Below the pieces are notes generated by a model. That model did not search any database, was not told the origin of the DNA, and saw only the letters and a list, made by a program, of their open reading frames with translations. From contig NZ_JALKAA010000001.1 of the NCBI RefSeq assembly GCF_024171605.1, positions 744,001 to 808,000 on the forward strand: a stretch of DNA of 64,000 nucleotides, in the 5' to 3' direction. This document shows, piece by piece, positions 1-7,865 of this stretch. Each line of letters begins with the position of its first letter. Position 1 is the first letter of the stretch. Source of the stretch: Pontibacter sp. HSC-36F09. Lineage in GTDB: Bacteria; Bacteroidota; Bacteroidia; Cytophagales; Hymenobacteraceae. The position numbers and the translations under genes are program-made.

Positions 1-36
1 AGATCAAGGCATCTATTATTCAAAAATAAAACAACT

Positions 37-867
37 ATGAGAAACGACGCAGAACATCACGACCAACCGGGCGACTACAACCAGCGCATCGGCCGTGAGC
101 TATACAATAAGGACAAAGGACAGGAACACCCACAGCGCTACAGCTATAGAGGTCAGGGTCAGAATCAAAAGAAGTGGGATGAAGGCAACTACTTCCATAC
201 CGGCCCTAGTCCGCGTGGCGCGCAGGACCGCAACCGGGAAGCTGAAAGCGGACATCATTACACAGGCAACAGACCGGGGCCCTACCAGAGCGACCGGGGC
301 ACTTACCAGACCGGCCACTATGGCAGCCGCAGCGAAAGCCCTTACCGCAACGAAAGTCAATACCTGAACCATGGCTACAGAGGCCCGGGAAGCGGCGGTC
401 AGCAGCCTTATCGTTCGCAGATGGGCGGTGGATCCCAGCCGGGCAATTACAACGAACCTCCAACCTCGCAGGACAGCCTGTGGCGTGAGGGACCAGGCAC
501 CCGCAGCCGTTATAAAGAAGACGACTACCGTTATGGAAGCGGCACGCACAACTGGTACAACGAGGGCCGCTACTCCCCGGACGTGGAGCCGGAGAACCAG
601 GACAAGCGCGGATTTTTTAAGCGCATGCGCGACACTTGGGATGACATTATGCAGTCCGACAACCCAGACTACGAGCCACACAACAGATACGACCCGGAGC
701 GCCGCGCCGAGCAGCTGAGCACCCGCCAGCGTTACGGCGGGGAGTCATTCCGCGACCGCAATTTTGACCGTGGCTACGAGGGCGGACCGCGCTGGGCCGA
801 TGAAACTGACTCCGGCAACGACAATTATAACAAAGATGCTGGCAGAAACCAACGCAACCGCCGCTAA
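37..867 (+). CDS. Hydrophilic disordered Arg/Gly/Tyr/Asn-rich protein
   Basis: This 276-residue protein has no signal peptide, membrane segment or enzyme motif that I can recognise. Almost all of it is low-complexity and polar (Gly, Arg, Tyr, Asn, Gln, Asp), so it is probably intrinsically disordered. The only island of more ordinary sequence lies near residues 190-225 (FFKRMRDTWDDIMQ followed by DNPDYEP), which could form a short amphipathic helix. The ATG at 37 follows an AT-rich stretch without a clear Shine-Dalgarno site, and a strong terminator follows at 911. The next gene on the strand (1050) is also a charged disordered protein. Function unknown; a role in stress or surface charge would be a guess. 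Confidence 0.75.
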   Translation: MRNDAEHHDQPGDYNQRIGRELYNKDKGQEHPQRYSYRGQGQNQKKWDEGNYFHTGPSPRGAQDRNREAESGHHYTGNRPGPYQSDRGTYQTGHYGSRSESPYRNESQYLNHGYRGPGSGGQQPYRSQMGGGSQPGNYNEPPTSQDSLWREGPGTRSRYKEDDYRYGSGTHNWYNEGRYSPDVEPENQDKRGFFKRMRDTWDDIMQSDNPDYEPHNRYDPERRAEQLSTRQRYGGESFRDRNFDRGYEGGPRWADETDSGNDNYNKDAGRNQRNRR

Positions 868-910
868 TTCGTATAGCAGACAGATTAGGTTACTTTGGTA
901 GTAGATTAGT

Positions 911-950
911 AAAAAAGGCAGCTCACCGGCATCGGCGAGCTGCCTTTTTT
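911..950 (+). terminator. Rho-independent terminator
   Basis: A GC-rich hairpin (GGCAGCTC...GAGCTGCC) is flanked by an A-run and a T-run, so it can work in both directions. It ends the transcript of the 37-867 gene. Confidence 0.85.
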
Positions 951-1049
951 TATGCTGATTCCGAACGCTGATAAACATCAGGCCCAGGTGCCCGTACATA
1001 AAACTCGATACTTTATTTAGAGGCATCTCAGTATTTAAAAAGAAAAGAT

Positions 1050-1493
1050 ATGCACCACGAGGAAGAAAACAGACATCATGAGCGGCACGAACGCCCAGGT
1101 CGTCCGCACCCACGCCACGAGAGTGAGCAGCAGAACTTTCGCAGCCGCTGGGAAGAACCCAGACCTTTTATGCATGACCGGGATAGAAGACATTACGAAG
1201 AAGAAATGCGTGCGCGGGAAGAGCGGGAGCGGCATGCCTACCGCCAGCAGCAAAGCGACCGCCAGCAACATGAGAACATAGACAGACATCTGCACGGTTT
1301 TTCAGATGACCACCATGTCCACCATAGAAGAGGCGAGCACCGAAACTGGCGCGATGACGGCGGGCAATTTAGCGCCGAGAACCAGCACGCCCGCGACAGG
1401 TGGCAGCAGCAGGAGCAGCTCCCACCGCTACGCGAGCAGCGCCGCCGGCAACAGAGCCGTCGTGATGAGGACTGGGATGAACGGGGCTGGTAA
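1050..1493 (+). CDS. His/Arg/Glu/Gln-rich charged protein
   Basis: This 147-residue protein is made almost entirely of His, Arg, Glu, Gln and Asp, with many His-His and Arg-Arg pairs and no hydrophobic core, signal peptide or known motif. It is probably disordered or helical and could bind metals or nucleic acid, but nothing proves that. Its leader shares the word AGGCATCT with the leader of the similarly charged gene at 37, so the two may be co-regulated. It ends 14 bp before the convergent gene 1508-2095. The alternative reading frames here are weaker, so I accept this one with moderate confidence. Confidence 0.65.
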   Translation: MHHEEENRHHERHERPGRPHPRHESEQQNFRSRWEEPRPFMHDRDRRHYEEEMRAREERERHAYRQQQSDRQQHENIDRHLHGFSDDHHVHHRRGEHRNWRDDGGQFSAENQHARDRWQQQEQLPPLREQRRRQQSRRDEDWDERGW

Positions 1494-1507
1494 TTGAGCC
1501 CCATCGT

Positions 1508-2095
1508 TTAGAAACGCTTCCTGAACCCAGCCCCGAACGATACCAGTTCCGGTATGCCGGGTACCAGGTTAAGCGACAGATCATACTGACCTTTCAGCTG
1601 ATAGTTGTACTCGAACTCGCCGCCGTACCAGTAAAATTTGTACTGCCAGTCGCCGCTGCGGTCAAAGTAGCCGTCGTCTTCGTAACCCGGCAGTCGGTTC
1701 CAGTCGCGGCGGTATACTAGGGTAGGGCCGAAACCGCCGTTGAGTGAGTGGCGCCCTGTCCTGAAAATCTGCCCGCGCCACCCCAGGTGCGTGAAGCCGG
1801 CCAGCGATGAGGCACAGTCGGAGTACAGCCCCTGCTCTACCCGCACACTGATGACGTCGCGCACCACAAACCGGTCGTAGCCTACTATACCTCCGAAATT
1901 GAGCACAGCTATACCTTTCCGGTCTAGCCTGTTTTTGAACAGCTCCGGGTTTGGCGTTTGGCGCAGGTGCATCGACAAGCCGAAGAATTTAACTGTATAG
2001 GCGTTTTTATAAACAGGGGGTGACTGCGCCCACCCCAAGGGTGTAAGCTGACAGCACAAAAAAAGAAGAAGTACAAAACGTATAAAATGCTGCAT
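1508..2095 (-). CDS. Predicted secreted or outer-membrane protein, unknown
   Basis: This 195-residue protein starts with a clear signal peptide (hydrophobic residues about 5-22, cleavage likely after WAQ). The mature part is rich in aromatic residues and alternating polar/hydrophobic stretches such as QYKFYWYGGEFEYNYQL, and ends in a terminal Phe. This is the usual look of a small outer-membrane beta-barrel, although I do not recognise the family. It is divergent from the glycosylase-like gene at 2159, with 63 bp between start codons, so the two promoters share that gap. Confidence 0.75.
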   Translation of the reverse strand: MQHFIRFVLLLFLCCQLTPLGWAQSPPVYKNAYTVKFFGLSMHLRQTPNPELFKNRLDRKGIAVLNFGGIVGYDRFVVRDVISVRVEQGLYSDCASSLAGFTHLGWRGQIFRTGRHSLNGGFGPTLVYRRDWNRLPGYEDDGYFDRSGDWQYKFYWYGGEFEYNYQLKGQYDLSLNLVPGIPELVSFGAGFRKRF

Positions 2096-2142
2096 ACAAC
2101 CTGATTATACAGGATAAAGCGCATTTTGTTAGCAGATCGCTA

Positions 2143-2150
2143 TACCTTTG
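2143..2150 (+). promoter_or_regulatory. Candidate -7 box (TACCTTTG)
   Basis: TACCTTTG matches the Bacteroidota -7 consensus TAnnTTTG and lies 8 bp before the ATG at 2159, so the transcript would be nearly leaderless. A TTTTG at 2124-2128 could serve as the -33 element, but the spacer (14 nt) is shorter than the usual 19-21. The box overlaps one copy of the dispersed TATACCT word. Confidence 0.45.
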
Positions 2151-2158
2151 CACTCCGT

Positions 2159-2743
2159 ATGAACGATACCCTGGACATTTTACTTGAGCAGGTACGTGCC
2201 TGCCACCTTTGTGCCGAACACCTGCCACATGGGCCCCGCCCTGTGCTGCGGGCCTCTCCCACTGCGCGACTGCTGATTGTGGGACAGGCGCCAGGCACCC
2301 GGGTACACGCCAGCGGCATCCCCTGGGACGACCAGAGCGGCAAGCGCCTCAGGCATTGGATGGGTATAGCACCGGAGGTGTTTTATGATGAGCAACAGGT
2401 GGCCATCATCCCGATAGGCTTTTGCTACCCAGGCAAAGGAAAAAGTGGTGACCTGCCGCCCCGCCCCGAGTGCGCCCGGCACTGGCACCAGCAACTGTTG
2501 CCTCTGCTGCCCAACGTGCAGCTCACACTGCTGGTCGGCAAGTATGCGCAGGACTACTTTCTGGGTGAAAGAGCCAGACCTTCCTTAACCGAAACCGTAA
2601 CAAACTGGGCCGACTACCTGCCTGCGTACATGCCCCTGCCCCACCCTTCGCCACGCAACCAGTTCTGGATGAGGCGCAACCCCTGGTTTGAGCAGGAAGC
2701 TATACCTGTGCTGCAGCAGCTCGTGGCAGAGGCCCTTGGCTAA
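2159..2743 (+). CDS. Uracil-DNA glycosylase family protein (Fe-S type, family 4-like)
   Basis: This 194-residue protein looks like a single-domain uracil-DNA glycosylase. The motif GQAPG (residues 42-46) matches the catalytic loop of the family. Cys15, Cys18, Cys89 and Cys105 sit where family-4 enzymes bind a 4Fe-4S cluster (CxxC near the N-terminus, then a Cys in a YPGKG segment and a Cys after PRPE). The expected role is removing uracil from deaminated DNA, but members of this broad superfamily can have other substrates. I chose the ATG at 2159 because the upstream extension begins with TTG and would include the promoter-like box. Confidence 0.8.
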   Translation: MNDTLDILLEQVRACHLCAEHLPHGPRPVLRASPTARLLIVGQAPGTRVHASGIPWDDQSGKRLRHWMGIAPEVFYDEQQVAIIPIGFCYPGKGKSGDLPPRPECARHWHQQLLPLLPNVQLTLLVGKYAQDYFLGERARPSLTETVTNWADYLPAYMPLPHPSPRNQFWMRRNPWFEQEAIPVLQQLVAEALG

Positions 2744-2803
2744 TTTTTACTTGGAATATTCCCTTTAACTTCTATCTTCGTTCATCAGCACAAAACCTAC
2801 CCT

Positions 2804-3952
2804 ATGATCAACTACCCAAGCAGCAAACTACCCGACGTTGGCACCAGTATTTTTGCTGTAATGTCGGCGCTGGCCAACGAGCACGGCGCCATCAACCTGT
2901 CGCAGGGCTTCCCGGATTTTAACTGTCCCGACGAGCTGATAGCACTTGTGACCAGGTATATGCAGGAAGGCTACAACCAGTACGCCCCGATGCCTGGCAT
3001 GCCGGCTTTGCGCCACAAGATCAGCGAAAAAACAGAGAAGGTATACGGCTACCGCCCAGACTCGGACCAGGAAGTAACGGTCACATCCGGCGCGACAGAG
3101 GCGCTGTTTGCGGCCATCACGGCGGTAGTAAAACCCGGTGATGAAGTAGTGGTGCTGGAGCCCTGCTACGACAGCTACGCCCCTGCCATCCGCCTGGCGG
3201 GCGGCATCCCTATTTATGTGCCCCTGGCTATACCTGATTTCAGCATCGACTGGGATTTGCTGAAGAGGAACATCTCAAGCCGCACCCGCCTGATCATTAT
3301 CAACACGCCGCATAACCCGACTGGCGCCGTAATTCCCCGCGAGGACCTGGAAAAGCTGGCCAACCTGACTGACGGTACGGACATCCTGATATTGAGCGAT
3401 GAGGTATATGAGCACATGGTATTTGATGGGAAGGAGCATGTGAGCGCGTTACAAATAGAATCGCTGCGACAGCGGGCCTTTGTGATCTCGTCGTTCGGGA
3501 AAACCTACCACACCACTGGCTGGAAGATAGGCTACGTGGTAGCACCTCCCACTCTGACGGCAGAGCTGCGCAAGATGCACCAGTTCATCACCTTCAGCAC
3601 GGTTACGCCACTACAACTGGCCATTGCCGACTACATGGACAACGAAGCCCACTACCGCTCCCTCCCCGACTTCTACCAGGCCAAGCGTGACCTGTTCTGC
3701 GAGTTGGTGCAGCCATCCCGGTTCGAGCTTATACCATCAGCAGGCACTTACTTCCAGCTCTTGAAGTATGACGCTATTTCTCAAGAGCACGACCTGGACT
3801 TTGCCAAGCGCCTCACGCAGGAAATTGGCGTAGCCTCTGTGCCTGTCTCGGCCTTCTACCACAACAAAACCGACCACCACTACCTGCGCTTCTGCTTCGC
3901 CAAGAGTGAGGAGACGCTAAGGCAAGCAGCGGAGCGGCTGGTGAAGTTGTGA
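2804..3952 (+). CDS. Methionine/glutamine-type PLP aminotransferase (YbdL/KAT-like)
   Basis: This 382-residue class I/II aminotransferase has the PLP-binding features of the kynurenine/methionine aminotransferase group: SQGFPDF near residue 33, SGATEA (95-100), NTPHNPTG (167-174), SDEVYEH (198-204) and SFGKTYHTTGWK, in which Lys233 should form the Schiff base. YbdL-type enzymes transaminate the ketoacid of methionine and prefer Met, Gln or aromatic donors. The next gene on the strand (4365) is an omega-amidase, which fits a glutamine transaminase/omega-amidase couple in methionine salvage, although a 412-bp gap separates them. Assignment to the group is firm; exact substrate is inferred. Confidence 0.88.
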   Translation: MINYPSSKLPDVGTSIFAVMSALANEHGAINLSQGFPDFNCPDELIALVTRYMQEGYNQYAPMPGMPALRHKISEKTEKVYGYRPDSDQEVTVTSGATEALFAAITAVVKPGDEVVVLEPCYDSYAPAIRLAGGIPIYVPLAIPDFSIDWDLLKRNISSRTRLIIINTPHNPTGAVIPREDLEKLANLTDGTDILILSDEVYEHMVFDGKEHVSALQIESLRQRAFVISSFGKTYHTTGWKIGYVVAPPTLTAELRKMHQFITFSTVTPLQLAIADYMDNEAHYRSLPDFYQAKRDLFCELVQPSRFELIPSAGTYFQLLKYDAISQEHDLDFAKRLTQEIGVASVPVSAFYHNKTDHHYLRFCFAKSEETLRQAAERLVKL

Positions 3953-3958
3953 TTGGAT

Positions 3959-3990
3959 GAATTGTTAAATTGTTAAATGGTTAAATTGCT
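3959..3990. repeat. TTAAATTG-type low-complexity tract
   Basis: Near-tandem units of ATTGTTAA / ATGGTTAA follow the aminotransferase stop. A similar tract, partly in inverted orientation, occurs after pheS (48428-48555). Confidence 0.55.
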
Positions 3991-4140
3991 GAAGGGGTAA
4001 GAGGTTTAGGTATAAGTCTGATATTACACAACCACTGGCAGGTATAGCAAGACTAACTTGCCCCTTGAGCTACGAAGCGGATCCCCTTAGCCAGGTGCAC
4101 CAATTGGCGCTCCACTGTCTGAGCGTTCAGCTAGTTTGGA

Positions 4141-4207
4141 GCGTCTTGATTTTTTTGCCTACTTTTTTCATCAAGGAAAAAAGTAGGGCCCGCCCGGCCA
4201 GGGCAAG
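4141..4207. repeat. Dispersed intergenic repeat with 12-bp hairpin (copy 1)
   Basis: The core is a perfect inverted repeat, CCTACTTTTTTC (4158-4169) and GAAAAAAGTAGG (4176-4187), with a 6-nt loop, followed by GGCCCGCCCGGCCAGGGCAA. A diverged copy with the same flanks (CGTCTTGA before, CCCGCC...GGCCAAGGCA after) occurs at 11827-11934, so this is a family and not a lone terminator. Confidence 0.7.
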
Positions 4208-4364
4208 CTATAAAACAAGGCCAAGTTAAGCGAAGCAACAGTAGAAGCTTCGAAGCAAAGGCTTCCCTCCCTTCTACCCAAGATTCTTTCAGAATGACAA
4301 AAGGGTTAGCTTGGGATAAAATGTCAGTACAATCGTAAAACGTTATTCCTTATACCTATCACCC

Positions 4365-5141
4365 ATGCAAGACCTCCGCATCACCATCATCCAAACCGCA
4401 CTACACTGGCAGGACGCTACAGCCAACCGAAACATGTTCTCGGAAAAACTGGCCGCTACAGCGCCCACAACTGATCTGATTGTACTGCCGGAGATGTTCA
4501 CGACCGGTTTTAGCATGGACGCGGCCGGGCTGGCAGAAGACGCGGAGGGACCAACCCTGCAGTGGATGCAGAAGGAAGCAGCCAAGTATAGCGCCGTGCT
4601 GACCGGCAGCGTGATGGTGAAGGAAGGAGATAACTATTACAACCGGCTCTATTGGGTACGCCCCGACGGCACGTACGAGCATTACGACAAACGTCACCTC
4701 TTCCGGATGGCGAAGGAGCACCACAGTTATACCCCGGGCAAAGAAAAACTGCTGGTAGAATTAAAAGGCTGGAACATTTGCCCATTGGTGTGCTACGATT
4801 TGCGCTTCCCGGTTTGGAGCCGCAACACGAATAGCCAATATGATCTGCTGCTTTACGTAGCCAACTGGCCAAAGCCCAGGGCCAATGCCTGGAGCACGCT
4901 GTTGCAGGCACGCGCCATCGAAAACCTGAGCTATGTGGTGGGTGTGAACCGCGTTGGAACAGACGGCAACGGGCATCCTTACTCTGGCGACTCCGCCATC
5001 ATCCATCCCAAAGGACATAAGCTGCTTGAGACAACCGAGGCCGAAGGTACACACACTATTACACTAAGCAAACAGGAGTTGACCGATTTTCGGGAGGCCT
5101 TCCCGGCGCACCTCGATGCGGATGATTTTACGTTAAACTGA
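4365..5141 (+). CDS. Omega-amidase, nitrilase superfamily (YafV-like)
   Basis: This 258-residue carbon-nitrogen hydrolase has the complete nitrilase catalytic triad: Glu43 in LPEMF, Lys109 in YDKRHLF and Cys143 in CYDLRFP. The DLRFPVWSRN segment after the Cys is typical of YafV/Nit2-type omega-amidases, which hydrolyse alpha-ketoglutaramate (or the ketoacid amide made when glutamine donates its amino group) to 2-oxoglutarate and ammonia. A Met/Gln-type aminotransferase lies upstream at 2804 on the same strand, which supports this role. The gene overlaps the convergent gene 5133-5510 by 9 bp. Confidence 0.88.
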   Translation: MQDLRITIIQTALHWQDATANRNMFSEKLAATAPTTDLIVLPEMFTTGFSMDAAGLAEDAEGPTLQWMQKEAAKYSAVLTGSVMVKEGDNYYNRLYWVRPDGTYEHYDKRHLFRMAKEHHSYTPGKEKLLVELKGWNICPLVCYDLRFPVWSRNTNSQYDLLLYVANWPKPRANAWSTLLQARAIENLSYVVGVNRVGTDGNGHPYSGDSAIIHPKGHKLLETTEAEGTHTITLSKQELTDFREAFPAHLDADDFTLN

Positions 5142-5510
5142 TTTTGTCAGAAACTGACGCAGCGCCTCTTCATCAGCCAGTAAGGTATAGGCTATACCTA
5201 GCCGGGCCTGCAGCATGCGCAACAAGCGAGACTGCTGACCGACAAGTACAATGTGTCGCTGTGCATGTGGCAAAAGCAACTCCTCAAGTAGCGGCATCAA
5301 CCGGTTTAAGTCTCCTGCCCCACCCTTTATACACACAACTGTTTCCGGATTTTCCTGGAGAAGCCGCACGGCATACTGCTGCAAAGTGGCATCTGATTTG
5401 GCGTCTACATCGAAGACAGGTATAGCCGGAGCGTGTTGTCGCACCATTTTGAGGATGGGTTTGTCGAAGTCGGTCTCCTCCGAAAGGTCTATGAACAGAA
5501 AGGCTTGCAT
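5133..5510 (-). CDS. Conserved-looking protein of unknown function
   Basis: This 125-residue protein alternates beta-strand and helix-like segments (AFLFIDL, TVVCIKGG, HIVLVGQ), suggesting a small Rossmann-like or flavodoxin-like fold. I do not recognise the family and see no catalytic motif. Its ATG overlaps the TGA of the T9SS gene (5510-7741) as TGATG, so the two are probably translationally coupled. It contains a tight inverted pair of the dispersed word, AGGTATAG-g-CTATACCT (5183-5199). Confidence 0.65.
   Translation of the reverse strand: MQAFLFIDLSEETDFDKPILKMVRQHAPAIPVFDVDAKSDATLQQYAVRLLQENPETVVCIKGGAGDLNRLMPLLEELLLPHAQRHIVLVGQQSRLLRMLQARLGIAYTLLADEEALRQFLTKSV
5183..5199. repeat. Inverted pair of the AGGTATAG word
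   Basis: AGGTATAG (5183-5190) and CTATACCT (5192-5199) form 8-bp perfect arms separated by one base, inside a coding region. Confidence 0.8.
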
Positions 5511-7741
5511 CAGTGTATGACCAGTCTGCGGGTTTCGTGACGGCCGTCGCGGGAAGTGGCACGCAGCAGGTATACGCCCGCTTTCAGATGCTCCACACGC
5601 AAGGTATGGCGGCGGTTGAAGCTTTCGGCTCCGTCGTATACCCTGCGGCCGATCATGTCGTGCAGCACCAGCGACACAGCCTCACTTGCCTGTACCTGCA
5701 CAGGTTCCTGCTTGCCTGCCACCGGATTCGGATATACCTTCAGTTCCAGGCCACTAGTCTTGTCATTCGGGTTGCCGTAGTTGCCTCCGGTTTGCTCCAG
5801 CAGGTATAGACCGCCTCCCTGCGTGCCGATGGCCAGGTAGATCCTGTAAGGTCCGCCCAGTTCAGCTACAGCCAACCCAAGTCCGCGTCCAAAACGGGAT
5901 GTTTGCGCCTTCCCTGTCAGCTCGTTTTCCAGCACCTCGGTTATTTCGGTGAAGTCACCATCCATTTTTTCGAGAAAATCAGGGTAAATGCGCAGGGCGC
6001 CGCTGTCGTCCACGGTGAGCAGGTCGAGCTTGGCATTGCCATCTATGTCCACTACCACTGGCGCCAGGTTGCGGCGAAAGAAGTCAAATTTGATTCCGCC
6101 GATGCTTTGCTTCTCCAGCACAAATTCATTTCCGGAAGAGCGGTAGTAGTCCAGCGTACCACCGGCTTTGCCGACCAGCATTTCCACGCGCTGCCCATCC
6201 ACCCGGAACAGGTGTGGTGTATCGCCATTGGCCAGGGTATGCAGGTGAAGCAGGCGGGCCGTATTAAAAGCAGAAGGCTGACCGGCTTTGGCGTTGTTTA
6301 TGTAATAATCGATGTGTGTGGTGCCTGCTGTGGCATGATCAGAGCCAGACTGCGTTCTGTAAGTCAGGACGAGATCCAGCACGCCATCCTGGTTGATGTC
6401 GAAGAAAGAAGGCTTCAGCGAAAGCATGTTTTCGTTGGAAAGCGCCAGGTAATCGTCGGTGATAAAGGTAAAAGCGGGCTCAGCTAAAGTACCGGTATTG
6501 CGGTAGAGACTCAGTGTTGCCACAAACTTACCGTTGCGGTTTGCCCGTCCGTTGCCGACTACTAGGTCGAGCAGGCCGTCGCCATCAATGTCGGCAAAGG
6601 CAGGGTGGGCATTTTCACCCAGGTCGATCATCTGACTCTGCAGAAAGTTATCTTGTACAAAGTCAAAGTTAGGCTGGCTGGCAGTGCCCTTGTTTTGGTA
6701 AAGCCATGACGAGCGCTGCAGTTCCAGGTCTCCTGCGTTTTCGTTGCTGTTAGGCGCCACTAGCAGGTCAGGTATACCATCAAATGTCACATCCTCGTAA
6801 TAGGCTGCCGGGAAACGATTGAAACTGGCAGCACGACTACCTGCCGGGAAAACCGTCTCGAAGCTCTCCATCCGGGCCAGCGTCTTAGTGCCCACGTTAT
6901 CCATCTTCACGAGGCTTTCGCACTCCACACTGCCCATTAGCAGATCTTTGTCGCCATCGCCATCCAGGTCGATAGCCAGCAGCGCGGAACCGTCGTGGCC
7001 CGAGTGCAGGGGACCTGCCATACGGCACTGGATGCCGAATCCAAAATTGTTGCAGCCATGGCACTCTGTGATCTGCCCCCACCAGTCAGAGGAGAGCGCG
7101 AACTCCAGCGATCCGCAGGGTTTGCCCTCTTCTACCTGTATGTTCTGGTAATACTCCAGGGTATAGCCTCCCGAAAACTCTGAAAGCAGGATATCCAGGT
7201 CGCCGTCGCCGTCCATGTCCACGATAGCAGGTATGTCAGAGATATTCATCTGCATATTGATGCTGTTCACGCCATTGCGGCTCCGGTAAAAGAGGGCATC
7301 TTCTGTCAGTTCAAAGGTGGGGTATTTGTTGCTGCTCGCCTCCTGCTGGTATACCCGTATACCTAGCGGTGTGCTGGTGAAGATATCTTTCAGGCCGTCG
7401 CAATTATAGTCGCGCAGCAGCACCCAGTTTTCGAGTTCGGCCGGAAACATTGCCTCGTACTCAGGAGCGTAGGTATAGCGCCACTGGCCTCCTTCCTGCA
7501 CGGCCAGGTAGGTATAGACTTTGCGCAGCATGCGGTCGAAGACGAACAGGTCGTCGCGCCCGTCTTTGTTCAGGTCGATGGTGGAGTACTGCGGTGTGTT
7601 GAGTCCGCCACCCCAGGGGTTGCGCAATTCGGTTTCACCCACCTTTACAGGCACATCCGTGCGTTGCTGGAACCGCAAAGGCTCCTGAGCAGACGCATCA
7701 ATAAGTAACAGGAAAAGGAGAAGTGATAACAGGTAGCGCAT
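5510..7741 (-). CDS. FG-GAP repeat protein with T9SS C-terminal sorting domain
   Basis: This 743-residue secreted protein has a signal peptide (MRYLLSLLLFLLLIDASAQ). A series of FG-GAP/VCBS-type calcium-binding loops follows, each of the form DxDGDGxxDL; examples are DLNKDGRDDLFVFD, DMDGDGDLDILLSEF, DLDGDGDKDLLMGSV and DIDGDGLLDLVVGN. It ends in a roughly 75-residue type A type-IX sorting domain (LKVYPNP, then LHDMIGRRVY and LKAGVYLLRAT). It should be exported through the type IX system and displayed or released, forming a beta-propeller. I chose the internal ATG at 7741 because the longer frame adds 33 residues before the signal peptide. It is divergent from murF. Confidence 0.92.
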   Translation of the reverse strand: MRYLLSLLLFLLLIDASAQEPLRFQQRTDVPVKVGETELRNPWGGGLNTPQYSTIDLNKDGRDDLFVFDRMLRKVYTYLAVQEGGQWRYTYAPEYEAMFPAELENWVLLRDYNCDGLKDIFTSTPLGIRVYQQEASSNKYPTFELTEDALFYRSRNGVNSINMQMNISDIPAIVDMDGDGDLDILLSEFSGGYTLEYYQNIQVEEGKPCGSLEFALSSDWWGQITECHGCNNFGFGIQCRMAGPLHSGHDGSALLAIDLDGDGDKDLLMGSVECESLVKMDNVGTKTLARMESFETVFPAGSRAASFNRFPAAYYEDVTFDGIPDLLVAPNSNENAGDLELQRSSWLYQNKGTASQPNFDFVQDNFLQSQMIDLGENAHPAFADIDGDGLLDLVVGNGRANRNGKFVATLSLYRNTGTLAEPAFTFITDDYLALSNENMLSLKPSFFDINQDGVLDLVLTYRTQSGSDHATAGTTHIDYYINNAKAGQPSAFNTARLLHLHTLANGDTPHLFRVDGQRVEMLVGKAGGTLDYYRSSGNEFVLEKQSIGGIKFDFFRRNLAPVVVDIDGNAKLDLLTVDDSGALRIYPDFLEKMDGDFTEITEVLENELTGKAQTSRFGRGLGLAVAELGGPYRIYLAIGTQGGGLYLLEQTGGNYGNPNDKTSGLELKVYPNPVAGKQEPVQVQASEAVSLVLHDMIGRRVYDGAESFNRRHTLRVEHLKAGVYLLRATSRDGRHETRRLVIH

Positions 7742-7865
7742 AGACAGTTTGTTAGGCAATCGGGCTGTTGCTTTTGCCGTTTTGAGTGTATATTGCCATG
7801 GCGACTGCGTGCTATACCTTACCACGGGCAGCTGCGCCAATTTTCAGACTAAAAATACGCATTTC

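Larger units (their letters stand above)
3953..4364. other. Repeat-rich intergenic region (412 bp)
   Basis: No gene is seen here. The stretch holds a TTAAATTG-like low-complexity tract (3959-3990), a long hairpin repeat (4158-4187), two copies of the AGGTATA word (about 4009 and 4040), and near 4275-4305 the sequence AAGATTCTTTCAGAATGACAA, which resembles dispersed Bacteroidota intergenic repeats. Confidence 0.6.

Noticed and set aside
5903..6487. Plus-strand frame (194 codons) inside the T9SS gene
   Set aside because: The minus strand has regular FG-GAP loops throughout; the plus frame has none.
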